Shown: positions 15,750-25,851, numbered from the stretch's first letter. The stretch is DNA of 64,000 nt from an uncultured Bacilli bacterium (GCA_934085565.1 CAKOHG010000001.1:220722-284721), one strand, 5' to 3'. Numbers and translations are program-made. Notes: generated by a model from the letters alone, not told the origin.

Positions 15750-18278
15750 TTATTTCTCTAATAAACTTAATTTTAACTTTTCAGCTTCTAATTTTTCTTG
15801 TTCTTCCTTGACAAGTTTTTCAGGAGCTTTTTTCACAAAGTTTTCATTTGCTAATAATTTTTCACGTTTTTCAATACTTGCTTTTAAGGAAGATATTTCT
15901 TTTTCTTTTTTCTCAATATCTTCTTTGCTTTCTTCTTTTTCATCACATAAAGTCATATTGTAGTTTTTATAAACTACTTCATATTTATTTTGACTTTGAC
16001 TTTCAGAAGCTATATGATCTGTTATTTTTAACATTTGCATAATAAAGCTATAATCTTCTTTATTATTTAATAAAACGTGATATTCTTTGCCAATATTATG
16101 TTCTGCTTTCATATTTCTGAATAAACGAATGAACTCCATTTCATCATCAACTTCTAAAGAAATATCCTTAAACACTTCTTTTTTGTCATATTTTGGATAT
16201 TCACTTAACATAATAGTATCTTTTGTTTCTAAAACTTTTTGATAAATTTCTTCTGTTACAAAAGGCATGAATGGATGAAGCATTTTTAAAATACCTACTA
16301 AAACTTTACGTAAAACAAGTTTTGTTGTATTTTCACTCATATGGAATTTTGCCATCTCAATATATTTATCACAGAAATCTTCCCAAATGAAACGATATAA
16401 AATGGTACCCACATTTTGGAATTCAAATTTATCCATATATTTTGTTACGGCTTTCACCGTTTCATTATATTTTGTTAAAATCCATTTATCTTCTTTATTT
16501 AAAGTGAGTTCTTCTTTTTCATCTAAACCATCTAAATTCATCATGACAAAACGAGAGGCATTCCAGATTTTATTAATGAAATTCCAGGTACTTTTTACTT
16601 TTTCTTCATCATATCTTAAATCGGTTCCACCGGCAGTAGAAGTTGTTAAATAGTATCTTAAAGCGTCAGCTCCATAAGAATCAATAACATCCATAGGATC
16701 TACCCCGTTACCAAGGCTTTTACTCATTTTTCTTCCTTGCTTATCCCGAATTAAACCATGAATATAGCAATATTCAAAAGGACGAGTGTTTGTGAAATGA
16801 AGACCTTGGAAAGTCATTCTATTAACCCAGAAAGGAATAATATCATAACCTGTTACTAATACATTCGTTGGATAATATTTAGAAAGTAAATCTGTATTTA
16901 AAGGCCAACCAAGTGTTGAAAAAGGCCATAAAGCACTAGAAAACCAAGTGTCTAAAACGTCTTCATCTTGAACCCAACCTTCTTCTTTAGGTGCTTCCAT
17001 CCCCACATAAATTTCATCATCTTTATACCAAGCTGGTATTTGATGTCCCCACCAAAGTTGTCTTGAAATACACCAGTCATACGTAATTTCCATCCAGTGA
17101 TTCATTATTTTTTCATAACGAGCTGGTAAAAATTTAACTTTAGTTTCTTTATTTTTTTGATTTTCCAAAACGGCATCTGCAAGAGGTCTCATCTTAACAA
17201 ACCATTGTTTAGAAACAATAGGTTCGACCATAGCATCGGTTCTTTCAGAATGGCCAACACTATGAACGATAGGCTCTACTTTGAGTAAGTAACCTTTTTC
17301 TTTTAATTCTTCTAATAATTTTTCACGACATTCGAAGCGATCCATACCAGCATAAGAAAGACAATTTTCGTTCATGGTACCGTCTAAGTTTAGAATATCA
17401 ATACCTTCTAAGTTATGTCTTTTACCTACTTCATAGTCATTAGGGTCACTTTTAGGAGTAATTTTAACGCAACCCGTACCTTTTTCCATATCAGCATGTT
17501 CATCAGCAATAACAGGTATTTCTCTATTTACAAGAGGCAAAATAACTGTTTTACCAATATATTTTTGATATCTTTTATCGTCTTTGTTAACGGCAACAGC
17601 CATATCGCCAAACATTGTTTCAGGACGAGTTGTTGCCACATCTAAGTATTCGTCTGTTCCTTTAATAGGATATTTTAAATGATAAAAATTACCTGGTACG
17701 TCTTTATAAATAACTTCTTCATTTGATAAAGCTGTTTTAGCAACAGGATCCCAGTTAATCATTCTTTCCCCACGATATATAAGACCTTCGTTATATAAAT
17801 CAACAAATACTTTACGAACTGCTTTAGATAAACCTTCATCTAAGGTAAATCTTTCTTTAGAGTAATCTACACTTAAACCAAGTTTAGCCCATTGACGATG
17901 GATATTAGAAGCATATTCATCTTTCCATTTCCAAGCTTCTTTTAACCAATCTTCTCTTTTTATGCTACGAGGGTCAATTCCTTCTTCACGAAGTTTTTTA
18001 TCAACTTTTGCTTGCGTAGCAATACCCGCATGATCCATTCCAGGAACCCATAGAGCATCAAAGCCTTGCATTCTTTTATAACGAATCATAATATCTTGAA
18101 TAGATGTATCCCAAGCATGGCCAAGATGTAATTTTCCTGTTACATTTGGAGGTGGAATAACAATACAAAATGGTTTTCCTTCATTTTTACCACTTTCAAA
18201 ATATCCTTGTTCTTTCCAAGAATTATATTTTCCCTCTTCTACTTCTAAATGATTATATTTTTTATCGATTAAGTCCAT
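15750..18278 (-). CDS. valS: Valine-tRNA ligase
   Basis: 842 residues, class I synthetase. HLGH at residues 51-54 within PPPNVTGKLHLGH, the CP1 editing domain (TTRPETMFGDMAV), KMSKS near 515-519, an anticodon-binding helical domain, and a C-terminal coiled coil (EKKEKEISSLKASIEKREKLL) that is usual for ValRS. Slightly short of the usual 880 but with all domains. It overlaps the preceding 142-aa gene by 17 bases and both lie behind a T-box leader with a Val-type specifier. Confidence 0.97.
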   Translation of the reverse strand: MDLIDKKYNHLEVEEGKYNSWKEQGYFESGKNEGKPFCIVIPPPNVTGKLHLGHAWDTSIQDIMIRYKRMQGFDALWVPGMDHAGIATQAKVDKKLREEGIDPRSIKREDWLKEAWKWKDEYASNIHRQWAKLGLSVDYSKERFTLDEGLSKAVRKVFVDLYNEGLIYRGERMINWDPVAKTALSNEEVIYKDVPGNFYHLKYPIKGTDEYLDVATTRPETMFGDMAVAVNKDDKRYQKYIGKTVILPLVNREIPVIADEHADMEKGTGCVKITPKSDPNDYEVGKRHNLEGIDILNLDGTMNENCLSYAGMDRFECREKLLEELKEKGYLLKVEPIVHSVGHSERTDAMVEPIVSKQWFVKMRPLADAVLENQKNKETKVKFLPARYEKIMNHWMEITYDWCISRQLWWGHQIPAWYKDDEIYVGMEAPKEEGWVQDEDVLDTWFSSALWPFSTLGWPLNTDLLSKYYPTNVLVTGYDIIPFWVNRMTFQGLHFTNTRPFEYCYIHGLIRDKQGRKMSKSLGNGVDPMDVIDSYGADALRYYLTTSTAGGTDLRYDEEKVKSTWNFINKIWNASRFVMMNLDGLDEKEELTLNKEDKWILTKYNETVKAVTKYMDKFEFQNVGTILYRFIWEDFCDKYIEMAKFHMSENTTKLVLRKVLVGILKMLHPFMPFVTEEIYQKVLETKDTIMLSEYPKYDKKEVFKDISLEVDDEMEFIRLFRNMKAEHNIGKEYHVLLNNKEDYSFIMQMLKITDHIASESQSQNKYEVVYKNYNMTLCDEKEESKEDIEKKEKEISSLKASIEKREKLLANENFVKKAPEKLVKEEQEKLEAEKLKLSLLEK

Positions 18279-18687
18279 TTTGCTTTTCCTCCATTATTTT
18301 AGCGTAAAGTTTTAAAAGATCTTTACTATTTATGTCTTTTATTTTATCACGAGCTGCGACATATTTTGCAAGATGAAATCTTTTAACTCCTTCTTCTAAC
18401 TCTTCTGCAAAATTTTCAACAAAATAAACCACTTGTTCTGAAGATATAACGTCTGGAAAAAAGGCAATTAAATCGCTAACATCGTCCATAATAGCTAACA
18501 TTTGATAAAATTTTGCTGCATTAAGACAATTGTCATACATGCTTTTAGTTTCTGGTTGTGCTTGATAATTTGCATCTATCTCTTGTTTTAAAATTTCAGC
18601 AGCTACCATATCATGTCTTATATTTTCTGACTCAGGAACACCTGAAAACACCTCTCCTGTTTTAGTAACTAATAAAACTTCTCTCAT
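18262..18687 (-). CDS. Hypothetical protein co-transcribed with valS
   Basis: 141 residues, mostly helical in appearance, no membrane segment, no family recognised. Notable parts are AAEILKQEIDANYQAQPETKSMYD and a C-terminal helix. The ATG at 18687 follows AAAGGA by about 9 nt; a TTG just before it is less likely. It lies between the T-box and valS with its stop inside valS, so it rises and falls with ValRS. This placement suggests a small translation or stress partner, but nothing in the sequence proves it. Confidence 0.75.
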   Translation of the reverse strand: MREVLLVTKTGEVFSGVPESENIRHDMVAAEILKQEIDANYQAQPETKSMYDNCLNAAKFYQMLAIMDDVSDLIAFFPDVISSEQVVYFVENFAEELEEGVKRFHLAKYVAARDKIKDINSKDLLKLYAKIMEEKQNGLNR

Positions 18688-18699
18688 CAAACCAAATCC

Positions 18700-18898
18700 T
18701 TTCTAAAATAAAAAAAGATGGTCCCACAAAGGAGTCAAAGTTTGACGGTACCATCCTTATTTTTTCTTTTTCTTGATAAAGGAGACATCTCCTATATGCA
18801 TTCGTTAACAACCTTCTAAAATGATTTTTGTTTATTTGCACCAACCATAAACTCTCTTTAAAAAATCGATTTTATACTCCTTTAACTTCCTCGCATTT
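18700..18898 (-). promoter_or_regulatory. T-box riboswitch leader of valS operon
   Basis: On the minus strand GAGGAAGTT...AGAGAGTTTATGGTTGGTGCAA matches a T-box stem I, and GAAGGTTGTTAACGAATGC (about 18817-18799) offers GTT, a Val codon, in the specifier position. GGATGGTACCGTC (18756-18744) is the T-box; TGGT would pair with ACCA, fitting A73 of tRNA-Val. A terminator with GATGGTACC...GGGACCATC and a T-run ends it. Controls the 142-aa gene and valS. Confidence 0.9.
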
Positions 18899-18930
18899 CC
18901 TAAATATCATACCAGCATATCACTTAAAAA

Positions 18931-19881
18931 TCAAGATAGTTTAATAGTTTGTCTTAAACTATTACCAACATATACTTTTAGATTTGTTTCTTCTAAAACT
19001 GTTTTACCTTCATTACCCGCTAACGAGAAAGTATCGCTAATCACTTTATTATTCATTAAGTCATAAACATAAAAGGTGTCATCATTCGTCGTACAGTTTA
19101 AATATTTACCTGTAAAGGATAATTTTTTAAAACGAATATCTAATTTTTCATTATTATTATAATCAATCAAAACATTATCATTATTAAGGGTTTCAATGAT
19201 AATCACATCGCCATTAAAAGCTACGATAGGTTCTGTAATATTTTCTGTTAAAGTTGCATCATTAGTATCTATAATATTCCAAGCCCCATCTTTTAAGGTA
19301 ATAAAATAATCGGAATTTAAAAGATCATCACTTTCTTCATAAGAAAGGCCAACAAACTCATAATTATCTTCAAAAGAGATAATCATATGAGGCATATTTA
19401 GAAAACTCATTACACCGTAATTGCCATCCATATCAGCTAAAATAACATTGTCATTAGTTAGTCCTTGACCATAGTCTTTTACTTCTTTATAAGTTGTTGT
19501 TTTATAAGCTGATTTTGTTTTTATATCATATAAGAAAGTTATTCCATCATCCGTGATAAAAGCATATCTATCTTGAATAACTTTAACGTAATCTGTAGAA
19601 TTAATAAAAGTCTTTTTATATGTACCATCTGTCACGGTATTTTTAGCAATATCACAATCATCAGAAGTACATTCATAATTACCAATTAACTCGCCATCTT
19701 CCGTATAAAACCATAATTTATTATCAAAAAATTTTTCTTTATTCGTGTTTGGCTTTTCATTATTAATAACGATCTGTTTTTTAGAATGATGCAAAAACAT
19801 TCCATATCCTCCTAAAAAGGAAGAAAGGACGAGTAAAATAACAATCGTTATCCCTGCACTTTTAGTTATTTTCTTGTCCAT
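18931..19881 (-). CDS. Membrane-anchored WG-repeat-like protein, shorter paralogue
   Basis: About 316 residues: short basic N-terminus, one membrane segment (SAGITIVILLVLSSFLGGYGMFL), then an outer domain with beta-rich repeats of the form FYTEDGELIGNYEC...DC and later YGVMSFLN and AWNIID segments, like WG/KWG repeats. Two cysteines follow each G-x-Y-x-C unit. It resembles the larger upstream protein, especially the DG-x-x-x-G-x-Y-x-C motif, so the two are paralogues. The ATG at 19881 is chosen over an upstream GTG that lies further inside the preceding gene. Function unknown; a surface sensor or binding protein is a guess. Confidence 0.7.
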   Translation of the reverse strand: MDKKITKSAGITIVILLVLSSFLGGYGMFLHHSKKQIVINNEKPNTNKEKFFDNKLWFYTEDGELIGNYECTSDDCDIAKNTVTDGTYKKTFINSTDYVKVIQDRYAFITDDGITFLYDIKTKSAYKTTTYKEVKDYGQGLTNDNVILADMDGNYGVMSFLNMPHMIISFEDNYEFVGLSYEESDDLLNSDYFITLKDGAWNIIDTNDATLTENITEPIVAFNGDVIIIETLNNDNVLIDYNNNEKLDIRFKKLSFTGKYLNCTTNDDTFYVYDLMNNKVISDTFSLAGNEGKTVLEETNLKVYVGNSLRQTIKLS

Positions 19882-22126
19882 CTGTCGTCTCTTCTTTCTC
19901 ACTTACATAACTACCATCTAATAAGAATTTTAAAGGAGCATTATAAGTATTATTGGTATTACCAATTTCGACATAAATATATTTACTATCAAAAGTAATT
20001 CTAAAGGCATTGACATTGCTACCATAATAGCGATCTGTTAAAAGTTTAAGACCATTTTCACCTTTTTCATCCCCATTTACTTCATAAATGTATTCTTTAT
20101 TCGGCTCATCATAACGATATAAATGAACACGATGGTTAATAACAGCTGCATAAAAATCATCATAAAGTTCTACATAATTATAAGCAGTACTACTTATTTC
20201 TTTATCAAATGAATGAACAAAGAACATGTTATCTTTAAAAGTTTTCAAATAATTTTTGTAATAATCAACAATTGGAGAAGCTTTATCTTCAGTTTGTTTA
20301 GAACCATTTTTATCATATAAAGAATATTTATTATTTTCTGTCACCACAAAGTAGTCGCCTAAACGTTTAATTTCAGATTTATTAAATTGAATAACAGAAC
20401 TTACGCCATCACTCGTTATTTTATTAACGCCGTATTTACCACTAGCTTTTGAAACAGCAATAAAGTATAAATTAGAAGGAGTAATAAAAGTTACATCTTC
20501 ACCACCTGTATAAGAAGAAGTATCTACGCTAGAAAATTCACTAATAGGTTTCGTTGTATTACTTAAGTCAACTAAATAAATGCTAGAGCCATCTTTAATA
20601 AAGGCATATTTTTTACCAATAATTGGAATGTAACCTTCTTTGGCATCTCCCGTTTCTTTCACATTACCATTTGTTTCTCTGTAAACAGAATCACTAGCTA
20701 TAGTACAATTGCTAAGTTTTTGGGTATTATTTTCAATGGTATTTTGATTGTTGCAACGGTAAGAACCTAAAAGTTCTTTTTTACTACTGTCACCATAAAT
20801 ATATAAAGAGCCATCAAAATAGCTTAAGAAAGCTAAATTTTTAGATAATCTTCCCTCTTTTAAATTAACATTATAATTTGTTTTCTCATCATTATCATAA
20901 ACATTAATAAGAAGAATATCGTCTGTTAATTCATAATCAAATGATTTTTTAGTATTTACAAGTTTTAAATCATCATTATAAACTTCTGTTTTATTATAAA
21001 CATCACTTTTTAATTCGATATCTTTCATACTGTATAAATTGTCTTCATAATCTAAAACATATAACTTGTTTTGACGAACAGAAATCATGATATCTTTTAA
21101 TAAAACAATATAGTCTTGATCATCATTTTTGCTTACTTCTTTAGCATTATAATCATAAACATGATATTTATTTTGACTATTTTTCGTTACCACGTATTTA
21201 TCATTAGCATTCACAATGGTTTCATTGAAAGCCTTAGTTAAAGGTTTATTTTCCAAATTGGATACATAAGAATTGTTATCTTTTCGAACAGAAACAAGTT
21301 TTACTTCCTCTTGATTAGGAATAATGTGTAATTCATCATAAGTAGCCGGAATAACCGTTTTAGCTTCCTCTTCAGTTAATTCTATTAAACCGTATTTGCT
21401 CTCCTCATTTTTTATAATGATATCATTCGTATATTGATAGCTTGTTAAGACATCATAGACAGTACTTACTGTTTTTTCGTCTTTAAGATCATATAAAATA
21501 TAACTTTTAACACTTTCATCTTTTGTATCTCGAATGAAAACAAAACGATCGTGATAAATAGAGGAACGAAGTTGTAAAGCTTCTTCTTTTTCATTTTCAA
21601 GTCTTGTGGTATCCATCACGGTATCTTGATTTAAGAAAGCCACTTCACATTGCTTTTCATCTTTATTAACACATTCATATTTACCAAGTTCTTTACCATC
21701 TTTATCAAGTAAAATAAGTGTTCCATTCTCATAACGATAATTATCTTTTTCTAAAATAACATCAGGATTGTTTAAGGAAGAAGAATCATCTTTTTTTAAA
21801 ACAAAGAAAACAATAACTCCTACAATTAATAAGACGATTAAAACAGCAACAATAGAAAAGATGATTTTCTTTTTTTTATCAAGAGACTTCCACCAATCCT
21901 TTAACTTATCTAAAGGTTTCTTTTTCTTAGGTGGTTCTTCTTTTTTCATTTCCTCTTTTGTTTCCACTTCTGTTTTAAAAATTAAATCCGAATCTTTCAT
22001 ATGTTCATCAAATTCACTTTGATATTCATTAGCAATATTTTCTAATGATTCTAAGGCTAAGTCACTCAAGGTATTAAGTTCTTTAGTATCTTCTTTTTTA
22101 GTTAAATTATCCGTTTCATTATTCAT
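19862..22126 (-). CDS. Large membrane-anchored WG-repeat-like protein
   Basis: 754 residues. An acidic cytoplasmic N-terminus (about 1-80) and basic stretch (KKKKPLDKLKDWWKSLDKKKK) lead to one membrane helix (about 90-112), followed by a long outer domain of beta repeats. Motifs include DKDGKELGKYECVNKDEKQC and, some 300 residues later, GDSSKKELLGSYRC...NC, plus YGLIELTEEEA and KYGVNKI units. This suggests at least two copies of the module found once in the downstream paralogue. AAAGAGG precedes the ATG. No enzymatic motif seen. Fits a surface-exposed propeller-like binding protein; function unknown. Confidence 0.75.
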   Translation of the reverse strand: MNNETDNLTKKEDTKELNTLSDLALESLENIANEYQSEFDEHMKDSDLIFKTEVETKEEMKKEEPPKKKKPLDKLKDWWKSLDKKKKIIFSIVAVLIVLLIVGVIVFFVLKKDDSSSLNNPDVILEKDNYRYENGTLILLDKDGKELGKYECVNKDEKQCEVAFLNQDTVMDTTRLENEKEEALQLRSSIYHDRFVFIRDTKDESVKSYILYDLKDEKTVSTVYDVLTSYQYTNDIIIKNEESKYGLIELTEEEAKTVIPATYDELHIIPNQEEVKLVSVRKDNNSYVSNLENKPLTKAFNETIVNANDKYVVTKNSQNKYHVYDYNAKEVSKNDDQDYIVLLKDIMISVRQNKLYVLDYEDNLYSMKDIELKSDVYNKTEVYNDDLKLVNTKKSFDYELTDDILLINVYDNDEKTNYNVNLKEGRLSKNLAFLSYFDGSLYIYGDSSKKELLGSYRCNNQNTIENNTQKLSNCTIASDSVYRETNGNVKETGDAKEGYIPIIGKKYAFIKDGSSIYLVDLSNTTKPISEFSSVDTSSYTGGEDVTFITPSNLYFIAVSKASGKYGVNKITSDGVSSVIQFNKSEIKRLGDYFVVTENNKYSLYDKNGSKQTEDKASPIVDYYKNYLKTFKDNMFFVHSFDKEISSTAYNYVELYDDFYAAVINHRVHLYRYDEPNKEYIYEVNGDEKGENGLKLLTDRYYGSNVNAFRITFDSKYIYVEIGNTNNTYNAPLKFLLDGSYVSEKEETTDGQENN

Positions 22127-22296
22127 ATTTTGAACCTCTTTCTATTTTTAACTTTTTAAGAGTGTTGTTTATGTTGTTTTTTCTTGTAATCATCTACTAC
22201 TCTTACTCTCTTCTACTATAAAAGAATATCACATTTTTTTTCGAAAGTATAGATTAAAAAAAGTGAAGATATTTATAGGAAGTTATTTTAAAGCAT

Positions 22297-22330
22297 AAAA
22301 AAAACTGTCATTGAAAAATTTCTTTGACAG
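22297..22330 (-). terminator. Terminator after the AAA-like gene
   Basis: On the minus strand CTGTCA, an A/T-rich loop, TGACAG and eight T. The remaining bases from 22127 to 22296 hold the leader of the 754-residue protein; no firm promoter was identified. Confidence 0.8.
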
Positions 22331-22338
22331 CATAAAAA

Positions 22339-23211
22339 TTAGAATTCATGTCTTGTAAGTTTTCTTGCCTCTCCTAAATCATCTTGTAAAGGATATCTTT
22401 GTTTTAAAAATTCAGTAAATTTATCTGTTAATGGTTTACCTATAACAGACTCTAACACTTTTGGATTAGCACTCGCGACAAGTAGTCTTGAAGCCATTTT
22501 CCATGAATAAGGTGTAAGTGGCATTCCAACTTCTTTTAATTTTTCTTGATCATCTTTTGATACAATAAATATATTATTATTTTTAGAAAGTTCACTTTGA
22601 ATAAATTCACATATAAGAGAATACATCTCCAAATTAGCTAATTCAGGATAAGATCCCACTGGTTTTTTAGATACTTGACTCCAAAATAAATAATTTTCAA
22701 ATGAGTGTAAATGATCAGTACTTATTTGAGCAAAATAATTAGAAAGTTCATTTTCTAAAGGTAACTTTTTGCTTGCGGTAGCAACAATGCGAACATTTTC
22801 AGGAAGTTCCCATCTTCCAAGAAAAATATTATCCACGATGCATGGAATTAAATCTTTAGAAGCTAGATCCAAATCTTTTAAAAACAAAATTTGAATATGG
22901 TCAAGATAACGTCTTTCATTAAGTTTGGTATACCAATTTGGTGGGGCATCTACCGTACTTTTTATTCGATCATCATATACACTAATTCCGCCAATACTAG
23001 CAGGAGTAGCACAACGAATAAATATTGTTTCGTAATTATCACAAAATTTTTTTAGTTTGTCTAATTGGTTAGCCCATGGATGAGAATCACAAATTAAAAG
23101 AGGTACATTGCCAAAAAGATAAGAAGTTATGATTGCTTCTTCGCTTAAACCACCTACATTTGGATTTCTTAAATTCGCCTTCAAATTTTCTTCAAATAAC
23201 CATTCTTTCAT
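22339..23211 (-). CDS. Degenerate MoxR/AAA-like ATPase domain protein
   Basis: About 290 residues. Parts of the frame follow the MoxR layout: LSEEAIITSYLFGNVPLLICDSH where Walker A should be, ILFLKDLDLASKDLIPCIVD at the Walker B position, and ENVRIVATASKKLP at the sensor 1 position. The lysine loop GPPGTGKT is absent and the Walker B acid pair is changed, so ATP hydrolysis is unlikely if the assignment is right. The ATG at 23211 follows AGAAGGG; the longer start at 23244 has no such site. It is a single gene with its own terminator. The family call is moderate; the protein could be unrelated. Confidence 0.5.
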   Translation of the reverse strand: MKEWLFEENLKANLRNPNVGGLSEEAIITSYLFGNVPLLICDSHPWANQLDKLKKFCDNYETIFIRCATPASIGGISVYDDRIKSTVDAPPNWYTKLNERRYLDHIQILFLKDLDLASKDLIPCIVDNIFLGRWELPENVRIVATASKKLPLENELSNYFAQISTDHLHSFENYLFWSQVSKKPVGSYPELANLEMYSLICEFIQSELSKNNNIFIVSKDDQEKLKEVGMPLTPYSWKMASRLLVASANPKVLESVIGKPLTDKFTEFLKQRYPLQDDLGEARKLTRHEF

Positions 23212-23342
23212 AATTACCCTTCTTTCTTCTTTTATAAAAGCCATTATTTTAATATTGATTATAAAATCAGAAGCAAAAATACTTCTTTTTTATGTCAAAT
23301 CGGCTATACTCTAACACAAAATCTAGGTAATTACAACTTTAT

Positions 23343-24116
23343 TTAAAATCTAACTTGAAACAAAAAGTCTAAAAACCATGAGAATTTATCATAGAAAAAG
23401 AAAACTAAACATAAAGCACTAATTAAAAATGGGCCATATGGAAGTTCTTTAGTATGAGAAGAATATAAAGTAAAGGTGGCATATGGTAAGGCCAAAAAAG
23501 TAGATAAAATAAGAGCCATTAAACCGTGAGGAAGACCTAAAATAAGTCCGAATAGAAATGAAAGTTTGATATCTCCTCCTCCTAAAGCTTCTCTTTTAAA
23601 TAAAAATTTACCTAAAAGTCCGATAAAAAACATAAAGAAAAATAAAATGACACCAGCAAGGATTCTTGAAAGAGCAAAAGAAAGACCATAAAAGAACCAT
23701 TGTAATAGAAAAATACCAACAGCACTAACAATTAAAGGAGAATCTAAAATTATCATATATTTAATATCTGTTAAAAAAATCAAATCAAATAAAGAAAAAA
23801 GAAAAAGAGATATTAAAAAATAATAAGAAAAGCCATAATAAAAGTAAGATAAAGAAAATGATAGTCCTAGAAATATTTCAGTAATTAGCATTGTTTTAGG
23901 AAGTTTATGATGGCAAGAAGAACATTTTCCTTTTAAAAATAAATAAGAAAAAATTGGCACTAACTCATAAAAAGCTAAAGGATGATTACAATAGTCACAA
24001 TGACTTCTTGGTTTAACAATGGATTTACCAAGGGGTAGCCTTTCTGCCATCACTCCATAAAAGGAAGCTAAAACGCTTCCTAAAATAAAACACATTATTC
24101 CATTAAATAAATTCAT
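23343..24116 (-). CDS. pilD: Prepilin peptidase (type IV leader peptidase)
   Basis: About 257 residues, polytopic. N-terminal GSVLASFYGVMAERLP and two CxxC pairs (HCDYC and KCSSCH) form the cytosolic zinc domain that methylating forms carry. The catalytic aspartates appear in FDLIFLTDIKYMIILD and GGGDIKLSFLFGL (the GGGDxK motif). AGGTGAT precedes the ATG at 24116; an upstream in-frame start would overlap pilC. It cuts class III signals such as that of the pseudopilin at 12840-13220, and forms an operon with pilC. Confidence 0.92.
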   Translation of the reverse strand: MNLFNGIMCFILGSVLASFYGVMAERLPLGKSIVKPRSHCDYCNHPLAFYELVPIFSYLFLKGKCSSCHHKLPKTMLITEIFLGLSFSLSYFYYGFSYYFLISLFLFSLFDLIFLTDIKYMIILDSPLIVSAVGIFLLQWFFYGLSFALSRILAGVILFFFMFFIGLLGKFLFKREALGGGDIKLSFLFGLILGLPHGLMALILSTFLALPYATFTLYSSHTKELPYGPFLISALCLVFFFYDKFSWFLDFLFQVRF

Positions 24117-24124
24117 AACATCAC

Positions 24125-25726
24125 CTATTCTAGTTGTCCATATAAATCGAACATTGGAATTAAAACGGCCATTAAAATGATACCGACAATAACAGCTAAT
24201 AAACAAATGGTAACTGGTTCAATAAATGATTTTAAACTATTAACCATTGAACGGTGCATTTCTTGATAATAAGTACTTACTTTACTCATCATTTCTGCAA
24301 GTTGACCCGTTGACTCACCTGTCTCAATCATAAAATAAGCAACATCTGGAACAGCCCAATGATCTTTAAAAGCTAGGCTTATTTTATCACCTTTAACAAT
24401 ATTGTCGATGGTATTATACATAATTTCTTTATAAATTTCATTATTTGTTATTTTACTTAAAATATCAATACTATCTGTAATAAAAACATTATTTTTTAAA
24501 AGAGAAGCAAATGTTTTTGAGAAAATAGTCATCTCATTATAAATGATAACTTTACCGATAATAGGTATTTTCATAGCAAAAGTTTGTAAGGATTTTCGAA
24601 AAGCTTTTATTTTTTGATAAAGTAAAACAAGAACAAGAATCACGGAAGCAATAACTAAAATAAGAGTTAAAGCATTAGCTTGTAAAAAATTACTGATATT
24701 TAAAATAAGAACAGTAAAGCCATTTAAAGTAGCTCCTGCTTCTTCATAAATATTAACAAACTGAGGAACTACCCATACCATAATAAATGTTATAACCGCT
24801 AAGGCAAAAATCATAATAATAGTGGGATAAGTTAATGCCGATACCATTTGTTTTCTAGTTTTTTCTATTTCTTCATAGTAATTAGCCATATCATCCAAGG
24901 TTTCTTCCAGTTCTCCTGTTGCTTCAGCGGCTTTTATCATATTAATTAAAAGAGCTGGAAACATATTTCCTTGTTTTTCTAGAGCACTTGAAAAAGATTC
25001 TCCCATGGTTAACTCGTAAATAATAGATTGAAAAGCTCTTTTATAAGTAGCATTTTTATTCATTTGTCGATTCAATATCCTAATAGAATCTGTTAGGGGA
25101 ATACCACTTTTTAAATAAGTAGAAAGCTGTGTGAGCCAAAATAATAAATCTTTATTTTTTAAACGAACCGAAAAAAGACTTGATTTACCATAAATTAAAT
25201 TAATAAGATCACTTGTTTCGATTTTATAAACATCATAGCCATCTTGTACTAAAAAGGTATTAACATCTAGCTTAGAAAAACTGTTCATAATACCTGTTTC
25301 AATTTTACCTTCTCTATTTTTGGCAGTAAAACGGTATACTTGAGCTTCTTTACTTCTAATTTTACCTGTCGTTTCTAATTCATTTAAAAGTTTTAACTTT
25401 TCTTTTTCAAGGCCCTCGATTTTCTTTTTCATAAAAGATGTGTTTTTTAATAGATCATTAATATCCATGTTTAAAACACTTTTTTGCTTTTCTTCTTTTT
25501 TTGTCTTTGTGCTTGCACTAGAACTTGCACTTTTATTTACAGGAGCAACGGCTTCTGATACTTTTACACTGGCATGTTGCCATAAAAAGGTTGGCAAATC
25601 TTTAAAAACATAAACAATACCACGCCATAGACACTCAAAAATATAAATAATAACTTCCATCACAGATTTAAAAGACATAAATAAACCAATGCTCGGATAT
25701 TTTAAAGGATTCGAATTCTCTTGCAT
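24125..25726 (-). CDS. pilC: Type II secretion/type IV pilus inner-membrane platform protein
   Basis: 533 residues. Two T2SF domains (about 185-310 and 390-515), each with SGIPLTDSIRIL or NNVFITDSIDIL near its start and GESFSSALEKQGNMFP or GDKISLAFKDHWAVP later; GE-STGQL is in the second. Three membrane helices follow the usual pattern, ending TICLLAVIVGIILMAVLIPMFDLYGQ. The N-terminal 130 residues are an unusual extension with a hydrophobic stretch and a Ser/Lys-rich linker. It pairs with PilB (43964-45232) for pilus assembly or competence. Confidence 0.9.
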   Translation of the reverse strand: MQENSNPLKYPSIGLFMSFKSVMEVIIYIFECLWRGIVYVFKDLPTFLWQHASVKVSEAVAPVNKSASSSASTKTKKEEKQKSVLNMDINDLLKNTSFMKKKIEGLEKEKLKLLNELETTGKIRSKEAQVYRFTAKNREGKIETGIMNSFSKLDVNTFLVQDGYDVYKIETSDLINLIYGKSSLFSVRLKNKDLLFWLTQLSTYLKSGIPLTDSIRILNRQMNKNATYKRAFQSIIYELTMGESFSSALEKQGNMFPALLINMIKAAEATGELEETLDDMANYYEEIEKTRKQMVSALTYPTIIMIFALAVITFIMVWVVPQFVNIYEEAGATLNGFTVLILNISNFLQANALTLILVIASVILVLVLLYQKIKAFRKSLQTFAMKIPIIGKVIIYNEMTIFSKTFASLLKNNVFITDSIDILSKITNNEIYKEIMYNTIDNIVKGDKISLAFKDHWAVPDVAYFMIETGESTGQLAEMMSKVSTYYQEMHRSMVNSLKSFIEPVTICLLAVIVGIILMAVLIPMFDLYGQLE

Positions 25727-25813
25727 ACTATTCCCTCTATTCTCTTTTTAAGTATATCATATTTCTTCATAAGCAAACAACTTAATTTTTAAAAGAAAAG
25801 ATTTTCACAATGA

Positions 25814-25837
25814 AAAAAACCACTAAAAAAGTGGTTC
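25814..25837 (-). terminator. Terminator after ftsW
   Basis: On the minus strand AACCACT, TTTTT loop, AGTGGTT and a T-run. Confidence 0.8.
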
Positions 25838-25851
25838 TTCAAATATATGTT

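Noticed and set aside
18662..18844. Minus-strand open frame of 60 codons before valS
   Set aside because: It lies within the valS T-box leader; the RNA structure explains the sequence.
22127..22296. Possible promoter or small RNA before the 754-residue protein
   Set aside because: A/T-rich with several weak TATA-like strings on the minus strand; none has a matching -35 or TGn that I would defend.
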